Assembly (NCBI RefSeq): GCF_000739085.1
Contig: NZ_CP009110.1
Location: 186,001-250,000, forward strand
Source: Amycolatopsis methanolica 239
GTDB lineage: Bacteria; Actinomycetota; Actinomycetes; Mycobacteriales; Pseudonocardiaceae
Reading direction: 5' to 3'
Length of the DNA stretch: 64,000 nucleotides
Shown here: piece by piece, positions 25,836-33,252 of the stretch
Layout: each line of letters opens with the position of its first letter
Numbering within the stretch: position 1 is the stretch's first letter
Position numbers and translations under genes: made by a program
The notes under the pieces: model-generated
What the model was told of the DNA's origin: nothing
The model's input: only the letters and a program-made list of their open reading frames with translations
Databases searched by the model: none

Positions 25836-27020
25836 TCAGCCGACCTGGTCGGCCACGTGCTTGGCGATCTCCAGCGCGCTCGTCGCCGCGGGGGAGGGGG
25901 CGTTCAGCACGTGCACCTGGTGCGGCGCGGTCTCGATGAGGAAGTCGTCCACCAGCGAGCCATCCGGGCGCAGCGCCTGGGCCCGCACGCCGGAGCCGTG
26001 GCGGACGATGTCGTCCGGGCCGACCGCGGGCACCAGCCGCGCCAGGCTGGCCGCGAACCGGCGCTTCGACAGCGACCGCCGCACCTCCTCCAGCCCGGTC
26101 GGGTACGCCCACTTCCGCGCGAGCCGCCACGAGCCGGGGAAGCGGGCGACGTCGACGAGGTCCGCGGGCGACACGTCGCGCCACCGGTAGCCCTCCCGCC
26201 GCAGCGCCAGCACCGCGTTCGGCCCGGCGTGGACGCTGCCGTCGAGCATCCGGGTCAGGTGCACGCCGAGGAACGGCAGCGCGGGGTCGGGCACCGGGTA
26301 GATGAGCCCGCGCACCAGGTGCCGCCGCTCCGGCCGGAGTTCGTAGTACTCGCCGCGGAACGGGACGATCCGTGCGCTCGGCCGCAGCCCGGCGAGCTCG
26401 GCGATCCGGTCGGACTGCAGGCCGGCGCAGTTGACCAGCGCGTCGGCGCGCAGCACCTCGTCGCCGGTGGCGATCTCCACACCACCGGCCCGGCCGGGCC
26501 GGATTCCGCGCGCCACGGTGTTCAGCCGCAGGTCGGCGCCGTGTTCGGTGAGCAGCCGGACCAGCGCGGTGCAGACGCGGGGGAAGTCGATGACGCCCGT
26601 CGACTCGACCCGCAACGCCCGCACGCACGACACCTCGGGCTCGTACTCGCGGGCCTCCGCGGCGCTGATCAGCTTCGCCGGGACGCCGTTCGCCTCGGCC
26701 CGCTGCGCGAGCACGCCCAGTGCGGGCAGTTCGGCCTCGCTGGTGGCGACCACGAGCTTGCCGCACACCTCGACGGGCACCCCGTGCTCGCGGGCGAAGT
26801 CCACAATGGACCGGTTGCCCGCGACGGACATCCGCGCCTTCGCCGAGCCCGGCTTGTAGTACAGCCCGGCGTGCACGACGTTGGAGTTGTGACCGGTCTG
26901 GTGCGCGGCCCACCGGTCCTCCTTCTCCAGCACGGTCACCGCCGAGCCGCGCCGGGTCAGTTCCCACGCGGTCGCGAGGCCGATGATTCCGCCACCGATG
27001 ACGACAACCCGGTTCACCAC
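25836..27020 (-). CDS. lhgO: L-2-hydroxyglutarate oxidase/dehydrogenase
   Basis: LhgO oxidises L-2-hydroxyglutarate to 2-oxoglutarate with FAD, passing electrons to oxygen or the quinone pool at the membrane. The 394-residue protein opens with the Rossmann FAD motif VVVIGGGIIGLATAWEL and VTVLEKEDRWAAHQTG, then shows the family signature HNSNVVHAGLYYKPGS and the middle VNCAGLQSDRIAELAG. Near the C-terminus it has GVRAQALRPDGSLVDDF and NAPSPAATSALEIA, typical of L2HGDH. The GTG at 27020 gives MVNRVVVIGGG. It lies alone, 54 bp after the reductase gene region, with a repeat array behind it. Confidence 0.93.
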   Translation of the reverse strand: MVNRVVVIGGGIIGLATAWELTRRGSAVTVLEKEDRWAAHQTGHNSNVVHAGLYYKPGSAKARMSVAGNRSIVDFAREHGVPVEVCGKLVVATSEAELPALGVLAQRAEANGVPAKLISAAEAREYEPEVSCVRALRVESTGVIDFPRVCTALVRLLTEHGADLRLNTVARGIRPGRAGGVEIATGDEVLRADALVNCAGLQSDRIAELAGLRPSARIVPFRGEYYELRPERRHLVRGLIYPVPDPALPFLGVHLTRMLDGSVHAGPNAVLALRREGYRWRDVSPADLVDVARFPGSWRLARKWAYPTGLEEVRRSLSKRRFAASLARLVPAVGPDDIVRHGSGVRAQALRPDGSLVDDFLIETAPHQVHVLNAPSPAATSALEIAKHVADQVG

Positions 27021-27074
27021 GCCGACAGCGTATACGCCGGCGACCCGGGTGCTGGGCCACTCGGGTGACGCGAG

Positions 27075-28292
27075 TCAGGCCACGGCGGCCACGTGCTGCC
27101 GGAAGTCGAAGCCCGGGGCCAGCAGCTCGCGGTCCAGCGACCCGCCCGCGGTGAACAGCTTGCGCGCCGCCATGTGGTCGGGTGTCCGGTTCACCGACTC
27201 GACGCACACGAGCCGCCCCGCGCGGAAGCAGAACACCGAGAACGAGCCCGCGTCCGGGTCGCCGTGCACGATCGCCTCGTCGTGGTCCGTGCCCAGCCCC
27301 GCGATCTGCAGCCGCGCGTCGAACTGGTTGCTCCAGAACCACGGCACCGACGCGTACGGCTCCGCGGTGCCGGTCAGCCGCGTGGCCAGGCAGCGGGCGT
27401 GGTCCACCGCGTTCTGCACCGACTCCAGCCGCAGCGGGCCGCGCGCGTGCCGGCTCGGGTAGACCGCGCAGTCGCCGACCGCGGAGACGCGCAGGTCCGA
27501 TGTGGACATCTGCTCGTCGACCACGATGCCGTCGTCCACGGCCAGTCCGGCGTCGGCCGCCAGCTCCGTGTTGGGCACCACGCCGATGCCGACGACCACC
27601 AGGTCGGCGGGCAGCACCGAGCCGTCCGCCAGCTCCACCCCGGTCACCTCGTGGCCGCCGTGCAGGGCGACCACCGACGCGCCGAACAGCACCCGCGTGC
27701 CCCGCCGCTCGTGCAGCTCCCGGTAGTGCGCCGACACCGCGGGCGACACGGCCCGGCGCATCAACCGGTCCGACGCCTCCAGCACGGTGACCGACAACCC
27801 GAGCTTGGCCACCGACGCGGCGAACTCCAGGCCGATGAACCCGCCCCCGATCACCACCACGTTTCGCGCCCCGTCGATCCGCTCGCGCAGCGCGTCGGCG
27901 TCCGCGCGGGTGCGCAGGCCCAGCACGCCGTCGAGTTTCGCGCCCGGCACCGGCAGTTCGCGGTTGCGGGTCCCGGTGGTGAGCACGAGGTGCCCGTACT
28001 CCAGTTCACGCTCGTCGGCGAGTGCGACGCGGCAACGGTCCCGGTCGATCCCCACCGCCCGCCCGCACACGAGCTCGATGCCGTGCTTGTCGTAGAACGT
28101 CTGCGGTCGCAGCGCGAGACGCTCGCCCGGCAGGGCGCCCGAGAGGTAGGCCTTCGACAACGGCGGGCGCTGGTACGGCACGCCCGGCTCGTCCCCGACG
28201 AGCACCACCCGGCCCTGGTGCCCCTTCTCGCGGAGCGAGGCGGCGACCTGGAAACCCGCCTGCCCCGCGCCCACGATCACCACGTCGGTCAC
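27075..28292 (-). CDS. NAD(P)H:ferredoxin reductase (FAD-dependent, rubredoxin/putidaredoxin reductase type)
   Basis: The 405-residue flavoprotein transfers electrons from NAD(P)H to a ferredoxin. It shows the FAD Rossmann motif VVIVGAGQAGFQVAASLREKG, the hallmark VPYQRPPLSKAYLSG, the NAD(P) motif VVVIGGGFIGLEFAA with ASDRLMRR after it, and the FAD-contact SAVGDCAVYPS. A C-terminal reductase_C domain follows (about 320-405; WFWSNQFDARLQIAGL). GTG 28292 overlaps the stop of the ferredoxin gene in GTGA and has GGAGGAA upstream, so the two are made together. This pair usually feeds cytochrome P450s, but none is in the window. Confidence 0.94.
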   Translation of the reverse strand: MTDVVIVGAGQAGFQVAASLREKGHQGRVVLVGDEPGVPYQRPPLSKAYLSGALPGERLALRPQTFYDKHGIELVCGRAVGIDRDRCRVALADERELEYGHLVLTTGTRNRELPVPGAKLDGVLGLRTRADADALRERIDGARNVVVIGGGFIGLEFAASVAKLGLSVTVLEASDRLMRRAVSPAVSAHYRELHERRGTRVLFGASVVALHGGHEVTGVELADGSVLPADLVVVGIGVVPNTELAADAGLAVDDGIVVDEQMSTSDLRVSAVGDCAVYPSRHARGPLRLESVQNAVDHARCLATRLTGTAEPYASVPWFWSNQFDARLQIAGLGTDHDEAIVHGDPDAGSFSVFCFRAGRLVCVESVNRTPDHMAARKLFTAGGSLDRELLAPGFDFRQHVAAVA

Positions 28293-28609
28293 TGTTCCTC
28301 CGGCACGGTCACGGTCAGGCTGTCGAGTTCCTCGGTGACCTCGATCTGGCAGGACAGCCTGCTGTTCTCGGCGCGGGGGCACGCGGTGTTGTCGAGCATC
28401 GCGTCCTCGTCCGCCTGCGGCAGCGGCAGTTTCTCGATCTGGCCGGGGTCGACGTACACGTGGCAGGTCGCGCAGATGGCGTTCCCGCCGCACTCGGCGA
28501 CGATCCCGCCGACCCCCGCTTCGATCGCGGCCTCCATGACCGACATGCCTGCCTGCACGTCGAACGACTCGGCCGAGCCGTCCTGCTGAACATAAGTGAT
28601 CTTGGGCAT
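28289..28609 (-). CDS. 2Fe-2S ferredoxin, adrenodoxin/putidaredoxin type
   Basis: The 106-residue protein has the vertebrate-type [2Fe-2S] cluster pattern: Cys residues in AECGGNAICATCHVYV (three ligands) and the fourth in SRLSCQIEV, with the conserved NTACPRAENSRL before it. It carries single electrons from the reductase encoded directly downstream to an oxygenase, normally a P450. ATG 28609 gives MPKITYVQQDGSAESF, typical for this group, and lies after an AGGAGAGG run. The promoter must be in the 400-bp region shared with the divergent ycnI gene. Confidence 0.96.
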   Translation of the reverse strand: MPKITYVQQDGSAESFDVQAGMSVMEAAIEAGVGGIVAECGGNAICATCHVYVDPGQIEKLPLPQADEDAMLDNTACPRAENSRLSCQIEVTEELDSLTVTVPEEQ

Positions 28610-29008
28610 GACGCTGCTCCCACCTCTCCTCTCCGGCGGCGTGTTGCCCGCAGAACGCTAACAGCCCGGTATTTCGGAAATGTTAGTTCTGGCCCCGGTT
28701 CGCGCGAGGCGGGCTGTGCGGAAGATTTCTTCGACGGAGGAGTGGCCGGCGAGTTGGGATGATATTGCCTCAGCCGACTCCCGGCAATCGGGTGCGGAAA
28801 AAGAGGTTCCGGTCAACATAGGGCTTTGACCTGCGGAAACCAGGCAAGGCAAGTGGCCGGAATTTGCCTTCCCGGTAGCATTCGACATCCGTCCGGAGCG
28901 GTTTGTGACGTGACGTTAACAGTGGTGCCACATGTGCGACACGAGCACCGGCAGTATTGGGCCACGCCGCGACTTCCGCCGTCGCGGTGACAACCGAAAG
29001 GATCCGCA
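28610..29008. promoter_or_regulatory. Divergent upstream region between ferredoxin and ycnI genes
   Basis: This 399-bp gap contains no convincing gene. Next to the ferredoxin start is a 6-bp dyad CTAACA at 28658-28663 and TGTTAG at 28681-28686, placed as an operator might be. Nearer ycnI, GTGACGTTAACAGTGG and the palindrome CACATGTG occur in 28909-28937. The stretch is less GC-rich than the coding DNA around it, as expected of promoters. No -10/-35 pair can be assigned with confidence. Confidence 0.4.
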
Positions 29009-29686
29009 TTGCGCGCACCGCATTTGCGTCGCATTGTCGCTGCCACCGCGGTCGGCATCGCGGCGATGTTCCTGCTGCCACCGGCCGCGTGGGCGCACGT
29101 CCCGGTCTCGCCGGACACCGCCGAAACCGGCGAGCGGGCCACCGTCGCCTTTCGCGTGCCCAACGAACGCGACGACGCCACCACCGTCCGCCTCGAGGTC
29201 CGCTTCCCCGAGGACAAGCCGCTGGCTTCGGTCACCCCGCAGACCGTGGCGGGCTGGAGCGTGTCCGTCACCACGACCGAACTCCCGCAACCGGTCGCCA
29301 CCGAGCACGGCACCATCAGCGAAGCGGTCACCGCGATCGTCTGGGAGGGCGGGCAGATCCCCGTCGGCACCTACCAGGACTTCCCGGTCGGCATCGCCTC
29401 GCCGCCCGCGGGAACGCTGGTCATGAAGACCCTGCAGACCTACTCCGACGGGCAGGTCGTGCGGTGGATCGACGTGCCGCAGGCCGGGCAGGCGGAGCCG
29501 GAGCACCCGGCGCCGGCGCTGTCCGTGGCGCCACCGGCCGCGCCGGGGTCCACTTCGGACACCACCGCGCGGGTGCTCGGCGGGGCGGGCCTGGCCGCCG
29601 GACTGGTCGCGCTCGGCTGGGCCGCCGTGCGCCGCAAGCCGGCGCCGTTCCTCGCGGTCGGTGAGCGTGAAAAGGCCAGGCTGTAG
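29009..29686 (+). CDS. ycnI: YcnI-type copper-binding protein (DUF1775)
   Basis: The 225-residue protein has a signal peptide ending AAWA at residue 29, so the mature protein starts with His30 (HVPVSPDTAETGERATVAF). In Bacillus YcnI the N-terminal His binds Cu(II) with the help of a nearby Trp; here Trp112 sits in the matching IVWEGG motif. A DUF1775 domain covers about 30-160, followed by a Pro/Ala-rich linker and a C-terminal membrane anchor (VLGGAGLAAGLVALGWAAV). It would act as a copper chaperone outside the membrane. The start is TTG 29009, 6 bases after AAAGGAT; relatives begin at this point. The CopC-CopD fusion gene follows after 10 bp. Confidence 0.9.
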   Translation: MRAPHLRRIVAATAVGIAAMFLLPPAAWAHVPVSPDTAETGERATVAFRVPNERDDATTVRLEVRFPEDKPLASVTPQTVAGWSVSVTTTELPQPVATEHGTISEAVTAIVWEGGQIPVGTYQDFPVGIASPPAGTLVMKTLQTYSDGQVVRWIDVPQAGQAEPEHPAPALSVAPPAAPGSTSDTTARVLGGAGLAAGLVALGWAAVRRKPAPFLAVGEREKARL

Positions 29687-29696
29687 GGGCCGCGGT

Positions 29697-31469
29697 ATGA
29701 ACAGGGACGGGAGCATGCCCCGGTGGGCGGCGCGCCTGGTCGTCGTGCTCGGCGCGCTCGTGGCCGCGGCGCTCGGCGGGGCGGGCCAGGCGTCCGCGCA
29801 CGCGGTGCTGATCGGCACGACGCCGGGCGGCTTCGAGGTGCTGGAGTCCGCGCCACGCGAAGTGACGTTGCAGTTCAACGAGCCCGTCGAGGCGGCCAAG
29901 GTGACCGTGATCGGCCCGGGTGGCGGGGCCGTGGGCGGGGTGTCCGCGCCGGCGCACCCACCGGGCAAGGCGGACGTCGTGGTCGTGATGCTGCCGTCCG
30001 GCCTCACCGAGGGCACCTACACGGTCAGCTACCGCGTGGTGTCGGCCGACGCCCACCCGGTGCCGGGCGCCTTCGCGTTCAGCATCGGCTCGGTCACCGG
30101 CGGCGTGGCGGCGAACGCGGGCGAGCAGACCGCGGACGGCGTGGTGTCGGCGCTGTACGCGGTGGCGCGGTGGCTCGGCTACGCGGGCGTGGCCCTGTTG
30201 CTGGGCACCGCGTTCTTCGTCGCCGCGTGCTGGCCGGGCGGCGAGGCGATGCCCGCGGTGCGGCGGATGCTCTGGACCGGGTGGGGCACGCTGCTGGGCG
30301 CGACGGTGCTGGCGTTCGTGTCCTACGGGCCGTACTCGGCGGCTGGGACCGCCGCCGATCTGCTCGATCCGCAGCTCCTGGGCGCGACGCTGGGTAGCCG
30401 CATGGGACTGCTGCTCGTCGTGCGCGTCGTGTTGCTGGGACTGATCGCCGCGGTGCTCGTCCACGTGTTCCGGCGGACGTCGTTCGCCGAGTACCAGGCC
30501 CGCGACCACCGGCGGCGGGCCGCGCTGGTGCTGACCGCCGGGGGCGCACTCGCGATCACCTGGAGCCTGACCAACCACAGCGTCACCGGCGCTCAGGTCG
30601 CGCTCTCGCTGCCGGTCGACGCGATCCACCTGGTGGCGATGGCGGTGTGGCTCGGCGGTCTGCCCGTCCTGCTCGGTGTGCTGCTGCGCTCGGGTGATGT
30701 GTTCGGCATGCGGATCGCCATCCCGCGGTTCTCCCGCACCGCGCTGGTCTGCGTCGCCGTGCTGGTGGTGACCGGCACCTACCAGGCCTGGCGCGAGGTC
30801 GGCAGCCTGACGGCGCTGTTCGCCACCAGCTACGGCGCCGTGCTGCTGGCGAAGGTCGGGCTCGTGGTGGTGCTCGTGCTGCTGGGCGTGCTGGCCCGGC
30901 ACTGGGTGCGCAGGCACTACACCTACGCGCCGGTGGTGTCCAAGAAGCGCAAGACCTACCGCGGCCCGGAGGAGCGCGAGGTCAGCCGGTTCCGGCGGAT
31001 GATCGCGACCGAGGCCGTGCTGGCCGCCGTGGTGCTCGGGGTGACGGCGTTCCTGGTGAGCGCCGAACCGGCCACCGCCGAGCTGGCCCGGGAGCGGGCG
31101 GAGGCGGAGATCCCGGCGCGGACCGGACCGGTGAACGTCGTCCTGCCGTTCGACGCCGGCGGTGGACCGGCTGGCGCCGGGCAACTGGCGGCGCTGGTGA
31201 CCCCGGGAGCGGTGGGGCGCAACGAGGTCCACCTCGCGGTGCTGGACGCGCAGCGGCGGCCGAAGCAGGTGGCCGAGCTGACCGCGTCGCTGAGCCTGCC
31301 GTCGAAGTCGGTCGGCCCGCTGCCGGTCGCGTTACAGTTCATCGGCGGCGACCACGCCATCGCGGTGAACGTGCCGGTCACCATGCCCGGGATGTGGGAG
31401 CTGGCCGTCACCGTGCGAACGTCCGAAGTGGACCAGGCTGTCGTGCGGATCCCGGTGGGGGCGCGCTGA
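29697..31469 (+). CDS. CopC-CopD fusion copper transport protein
   Basis: The 590-residue protein joins an N-terminal secreted CopC domain to a multi-pass CopD membrane domain. After a signal peptide ending ASA at 34, the mature N-terminus is His35 (HAVLIGTTPGGFEVLESAP), the expected first copper ligand, and the second His is kept in VVSADAHPVPGAF (about 121). CopD covers about 140-450 with eight or more transmembrane segments and the conserved WSLTNHSVTGAQ and DAIHLVAMAVWLGGLPVL. A YtkA-like C-terminal domain follows (about 470-590). The family imports or delivers copper to cuproenzymes. ATG 29697 follows AGGGG; ATG 29715 is an alternative. The gene is in an operon with ycnI. Confidence 0.93.
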   Translation: MNRDGSMPRWAARLVVVLGALVAAALGGAGQASAHAVLIGTTPGGFEVLESAPREVTLQFNEPVEAAKVTVIGPGGGAVGGVSAPAHPPGKADVVVVMLPSGLTEGTYTVSYRVVSADAHPVPGAFAFSIGSVTGGVAANAGEQTADGVVSALYAVARWLGYAGVALLLGTAFFVAACWPGGEAMPAVRRMLWTGWGTLLGATVLAFVSYGPYSAAGTAADLLDPQLLGATLGSRMGLLLVVRVVLLGLIAAVLVHVFRRTSFAEYQARDHRRRAALVLTAGGALAITWSLTNHSVTGAQVALSLPVDAIHLVAMAVWLGGLPVLLGVLLRSGDVFGMRIAIPRFSRTALVCVAVLVVTGTYQAWREVGSLTALFATSYGAVLLAKVGLVVVLVLLGVLARHWVRRHYTYAPVVSKKRKTYRGPEEREVSRFRRMIATEAVLAAVVLGVTAFLVSAEPATAELARERAEAEIPARTGPVNVVLPFDAGGGPAGAGQLAALVTPGAVGRNEVHLAVLDAQRRPKQVAELTASLSLPSKSVGPLPVALQFIGGDHAIAVNVPVTMPGMWELAVTVRTSEVDQAVVRIPVGAR

Positions 31470-32149
31470 TGACCACGGACGCGCGGAGGTTGTCGGCACC
31501 GGAACTGGAACGGCAGCGCCGCCGCGCGGTGGCCGCCGTGACGGCCGGCCTGTCGCAGGGCCGGGTCCCGACGATGTTCGGGGTCAGCCGCAAGACCGCG
31601 GGCGTCTGGGTCCGGGCCTACCAGGCGACCGGCGAGCAGGCGTTCCCGCCGCAGCGCCGGGGCCGCCGGATGGGCGAGTGCCTTGCCCTGTCCGGCGAGC
31701 AGCAGGACCGGATCGTCGCGGTGGTCGCCGCCGGTCTGCCCGACGCGGCCGGCCTGCCGCACCTGCTGTGGACGCGCCGGGCGGTGACCGAGCTGGTCGA
31801 GCGCGAGTTCGGCATCCGGATCAGCCCGGCTACGGCGGACCGCTACCTGACCCGCTGGGGGCTGACCGGACCGCGGGAGTACGTGGGCGACGGCCTGGTG
31901 GTGCGCTGGACCGCGCCGCGCGGGCTGCACGCGCTGGTCGCGGTGACGAACCGCGGGCTGGTGTTCTTCCGCGCCGGGCGGCTGCCGTTCGACGTGGCGC
32001 AACTGGTGGATTTCCGCAACCGGCTGCGCATGCAGCTCGCTCGTGAAGTCACCGCGGTCGTCACGGAATGGCCTGCGGCGCAACAGCAACTGCTGGAGAG
32101 GTGGTGCTCGGCGGACCGGAACGTGATCGCCGGGTTGTCCCTCGGCTGA
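31469..32149 (+). CDS. Winged-HTH protein derived from an IS630-type transposase (copy 1)
   Basis: The 226-residue protein starts in the stop of copCD (TGATG), so it is part of that operon. It has an N-terminal HTH (about 25-55, QGRVPTMFGVSRKTAGVWV) and a second winged helix (about 95-132, WTRRAVTELVEREFGIRI then SPATADRYLTRWGL), the DNA-binding arrangement of IS630 transposases. The RNase H-like part is short (AVTNRGLVFFRAG, WPAAQQQLLERWC) and lacks the Asp-Asp-Glu residues needed for transposition. It has no terminal repeats around it. I read it as a domesticated DNA-binding protein, perhaps the regulator of the copper genes. A paralogue with the same layout lies at 40399-41229. Confidence 0.82.
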   Translation: MTTDARRLSAPELERQRRRAVAAVTAGLSQGRVPTMFGVSRKTAGVWVRAYQATGEQAFPPQRRGRRMGECLALSGEQQDRIVAVVAAGLPDAAGLPHLLWTRRAVTELVEREFGIRISPATADRYLTRWGLTGPREYVGDGLVVRWTAPRGLHALVAVTNRGLVFFRAGRLPFDVAQLVDFRNRLRMQLAREVTAVVTEWPAAQQQLLERWCSADRNVIAGLSLG

Positions 32150-32490
32150 ACCGCTCGACCCCGAGCCCCGTGGCACTCGCGCCGCGGGGGCTCGTTCGGG
32201 TGCCCGCGATTCCTTGTTTCGGAACGGTGAACATGTCCGGTGCGCGAAAAATCTTCGAGGTGATTTCCGCGGATTCGGCCGCTCGACCGGGTGATGGCCG
32301 GGGCAAAATCGTTCCGGGAGGCGGGGGGAAACGGCTGTTCAGCGTCGCGCTGTGGATCCGGAAACATTTGCGAAAAGGGCTCGCGCGGGCGTTTTCGGGC
32401 TGCTGGTCAGGGCCGGTTCTGCCATGTCACGATGATCCCGGAATCAAGGTTTCCACAACGGACGGCGAAATTCCTGAGAGAAGGCCAAGA
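32150..32490. promoter_or_regulatory. Intergenic leader before the Pro-rich membrane protein gene
   Basis: The 341-bp gap has no gene-like reading frame. It is richer in A/T words (GAAAAATCTTCG, GTTTCGGAAC) than its surroundings. At 32447-32460 it contains AAGGTTTCCACAAC, about 42 bp before ATG 32491, then CCTGAGAGAAGGCCAAGAA. A closely related pair of words occurs before ATG 41780, suggesting a shared promoter or regulator site. Confidence 0.4.
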
Positions 32491-33189
32491 ATGCGATTCC
32501 GACGTCATCTCGCGGCAGGCGCGCTGACGGTGGGCTGCCTCGGTGGCATGATCGTGGGCGCCGCCGAGGCGGGTGCCGAGGAACCGGTCGCCGCCCCCGG
32601 CTGCACGGCGCCGGCGCCGGACGCCTCCCCGCTCCCTGGCGTGGACCTCGCCGACGGGCTCGCGTCCATCCCGCTCCTCGGGCCGGTCCTGCAGCCGCTC
32701 ACCGAGACGGTGACCGGGGTGGTCGGCTCGACCTGCGAGATCCTCGTGCCGCCGGTCCACCCGGAAGCACCGGGCACGGGCGAGCAGCAGCCACCCGCGA
32801 CGCCGTCCGCCACCCCGCCGTCCTCCTCGCCGAGCGCGAACAGTGCCGGGACGCCGTCCGGCGGTCGCCTGACGGCCCAGGAGAGCAGCGGTGGCGGCGC
32901 CACCGCGCGCTTCGGGTTCGCCGACCCCCTGCCGTTCGGGCCCGCGCTCAACTTCGGCGCACCCGGCGCGCCACCGCAGGCCGTGGCCGCCGGGAAAACC
33001 GATGTGGTGAGCACGCAGCGGCCGACGGGCACGGCGGAAGCGTTGCCGGTGGCCCGGGACGAATTGTCCCAGCCGGTTCTGCTGGCGACTCTCGCCCTCA
33101 CGCTGGTGAGCGCGCAATTGGTACGCACCTGGGTTCGGCGGATGCGCGGGGAAGTATTCAACGTGGCCATCGGCCCGGCAAATACCTGA
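32491..33189 (+). CDS. Secreted Pro/Ser-rich membrane-anchored protein (copy 1)
   Basis: The 232-residue protein has a signal peptide (MRFRRHLAAGALTVGCLGG, cleavage near EAGA), then a short structured part with two Cys residues: APGCTAPAPDASPLPGVDLA and VTGVVGSTCEILV. A Pro/Ser/Thr/Ala-rich linker follows (TPSATPPSSSPSANSAGTPS) and a C-terminal transmembrane segment (QPVLLATLALTLVSAQLVRTW) with a basic tail RRMRG. The hydrophobic LASIPLLGPVLQPLTET stretch recurs in the protein at 42205-43002, which has the same plan. I recognise no family. It lies between the winged-HTH gene and the cupredoxin-propeller gene, so a role at the cell surface in copper handling is possible but only inferred. GAGAAGG precedes ATG 32491. 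Confidence 0.7.
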   Translation: MRFRRHLAAGALTVGCLGGMIVGAAEAGAEEPVAAPGCTAPAPDASPLPGVDLADGLASIPLLGPVLQPLTETVTGVVGSTCEILVPPVHPEAPGTGEQQPPATPSATPPSSSPSANSAGTPSGGRLTAQESSGGGATARFGFADPLPFGPALNFGAPGAPPQAVAAGKTDVVSTQRPTGTAEALPVARDELSQPVLLATLALTLVSAQLVRTWVRRMRGEVFNVAIGPANT

Positions 33190-33209
33190 ACCACGCCTGC
33201 TCTGGTTTT

Positions 33210-33231
33210 CCGTCCGAAAGGGTTCGGACGG
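33210..33231 (+). terminator. Hairpin in the leader of the cupredoxin-propeller gene
   Basis: CCGTCCGAA at 33210-33218 pairs exactly with 33223-33231 around an AGGG loop. It starts 21 bp after the stop of the Pro-rich protein gene and ends 22 bp before ATG 33253. It can be a terminator for the upstream gene or an attenuating or stabilising hairpin in the mRNA leader; there is no T-run. Confidence 0.5.
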
Positions 33232-33252
33232 CTGTGGAGAGAAAGGAAGCAC

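Noticed and set aside
31469..32149. Active IS630 transposase
   Set aside because: No DDE residues and no terminal inverted repeats or TA duplication can be found, and the gene is coupled to copCD.
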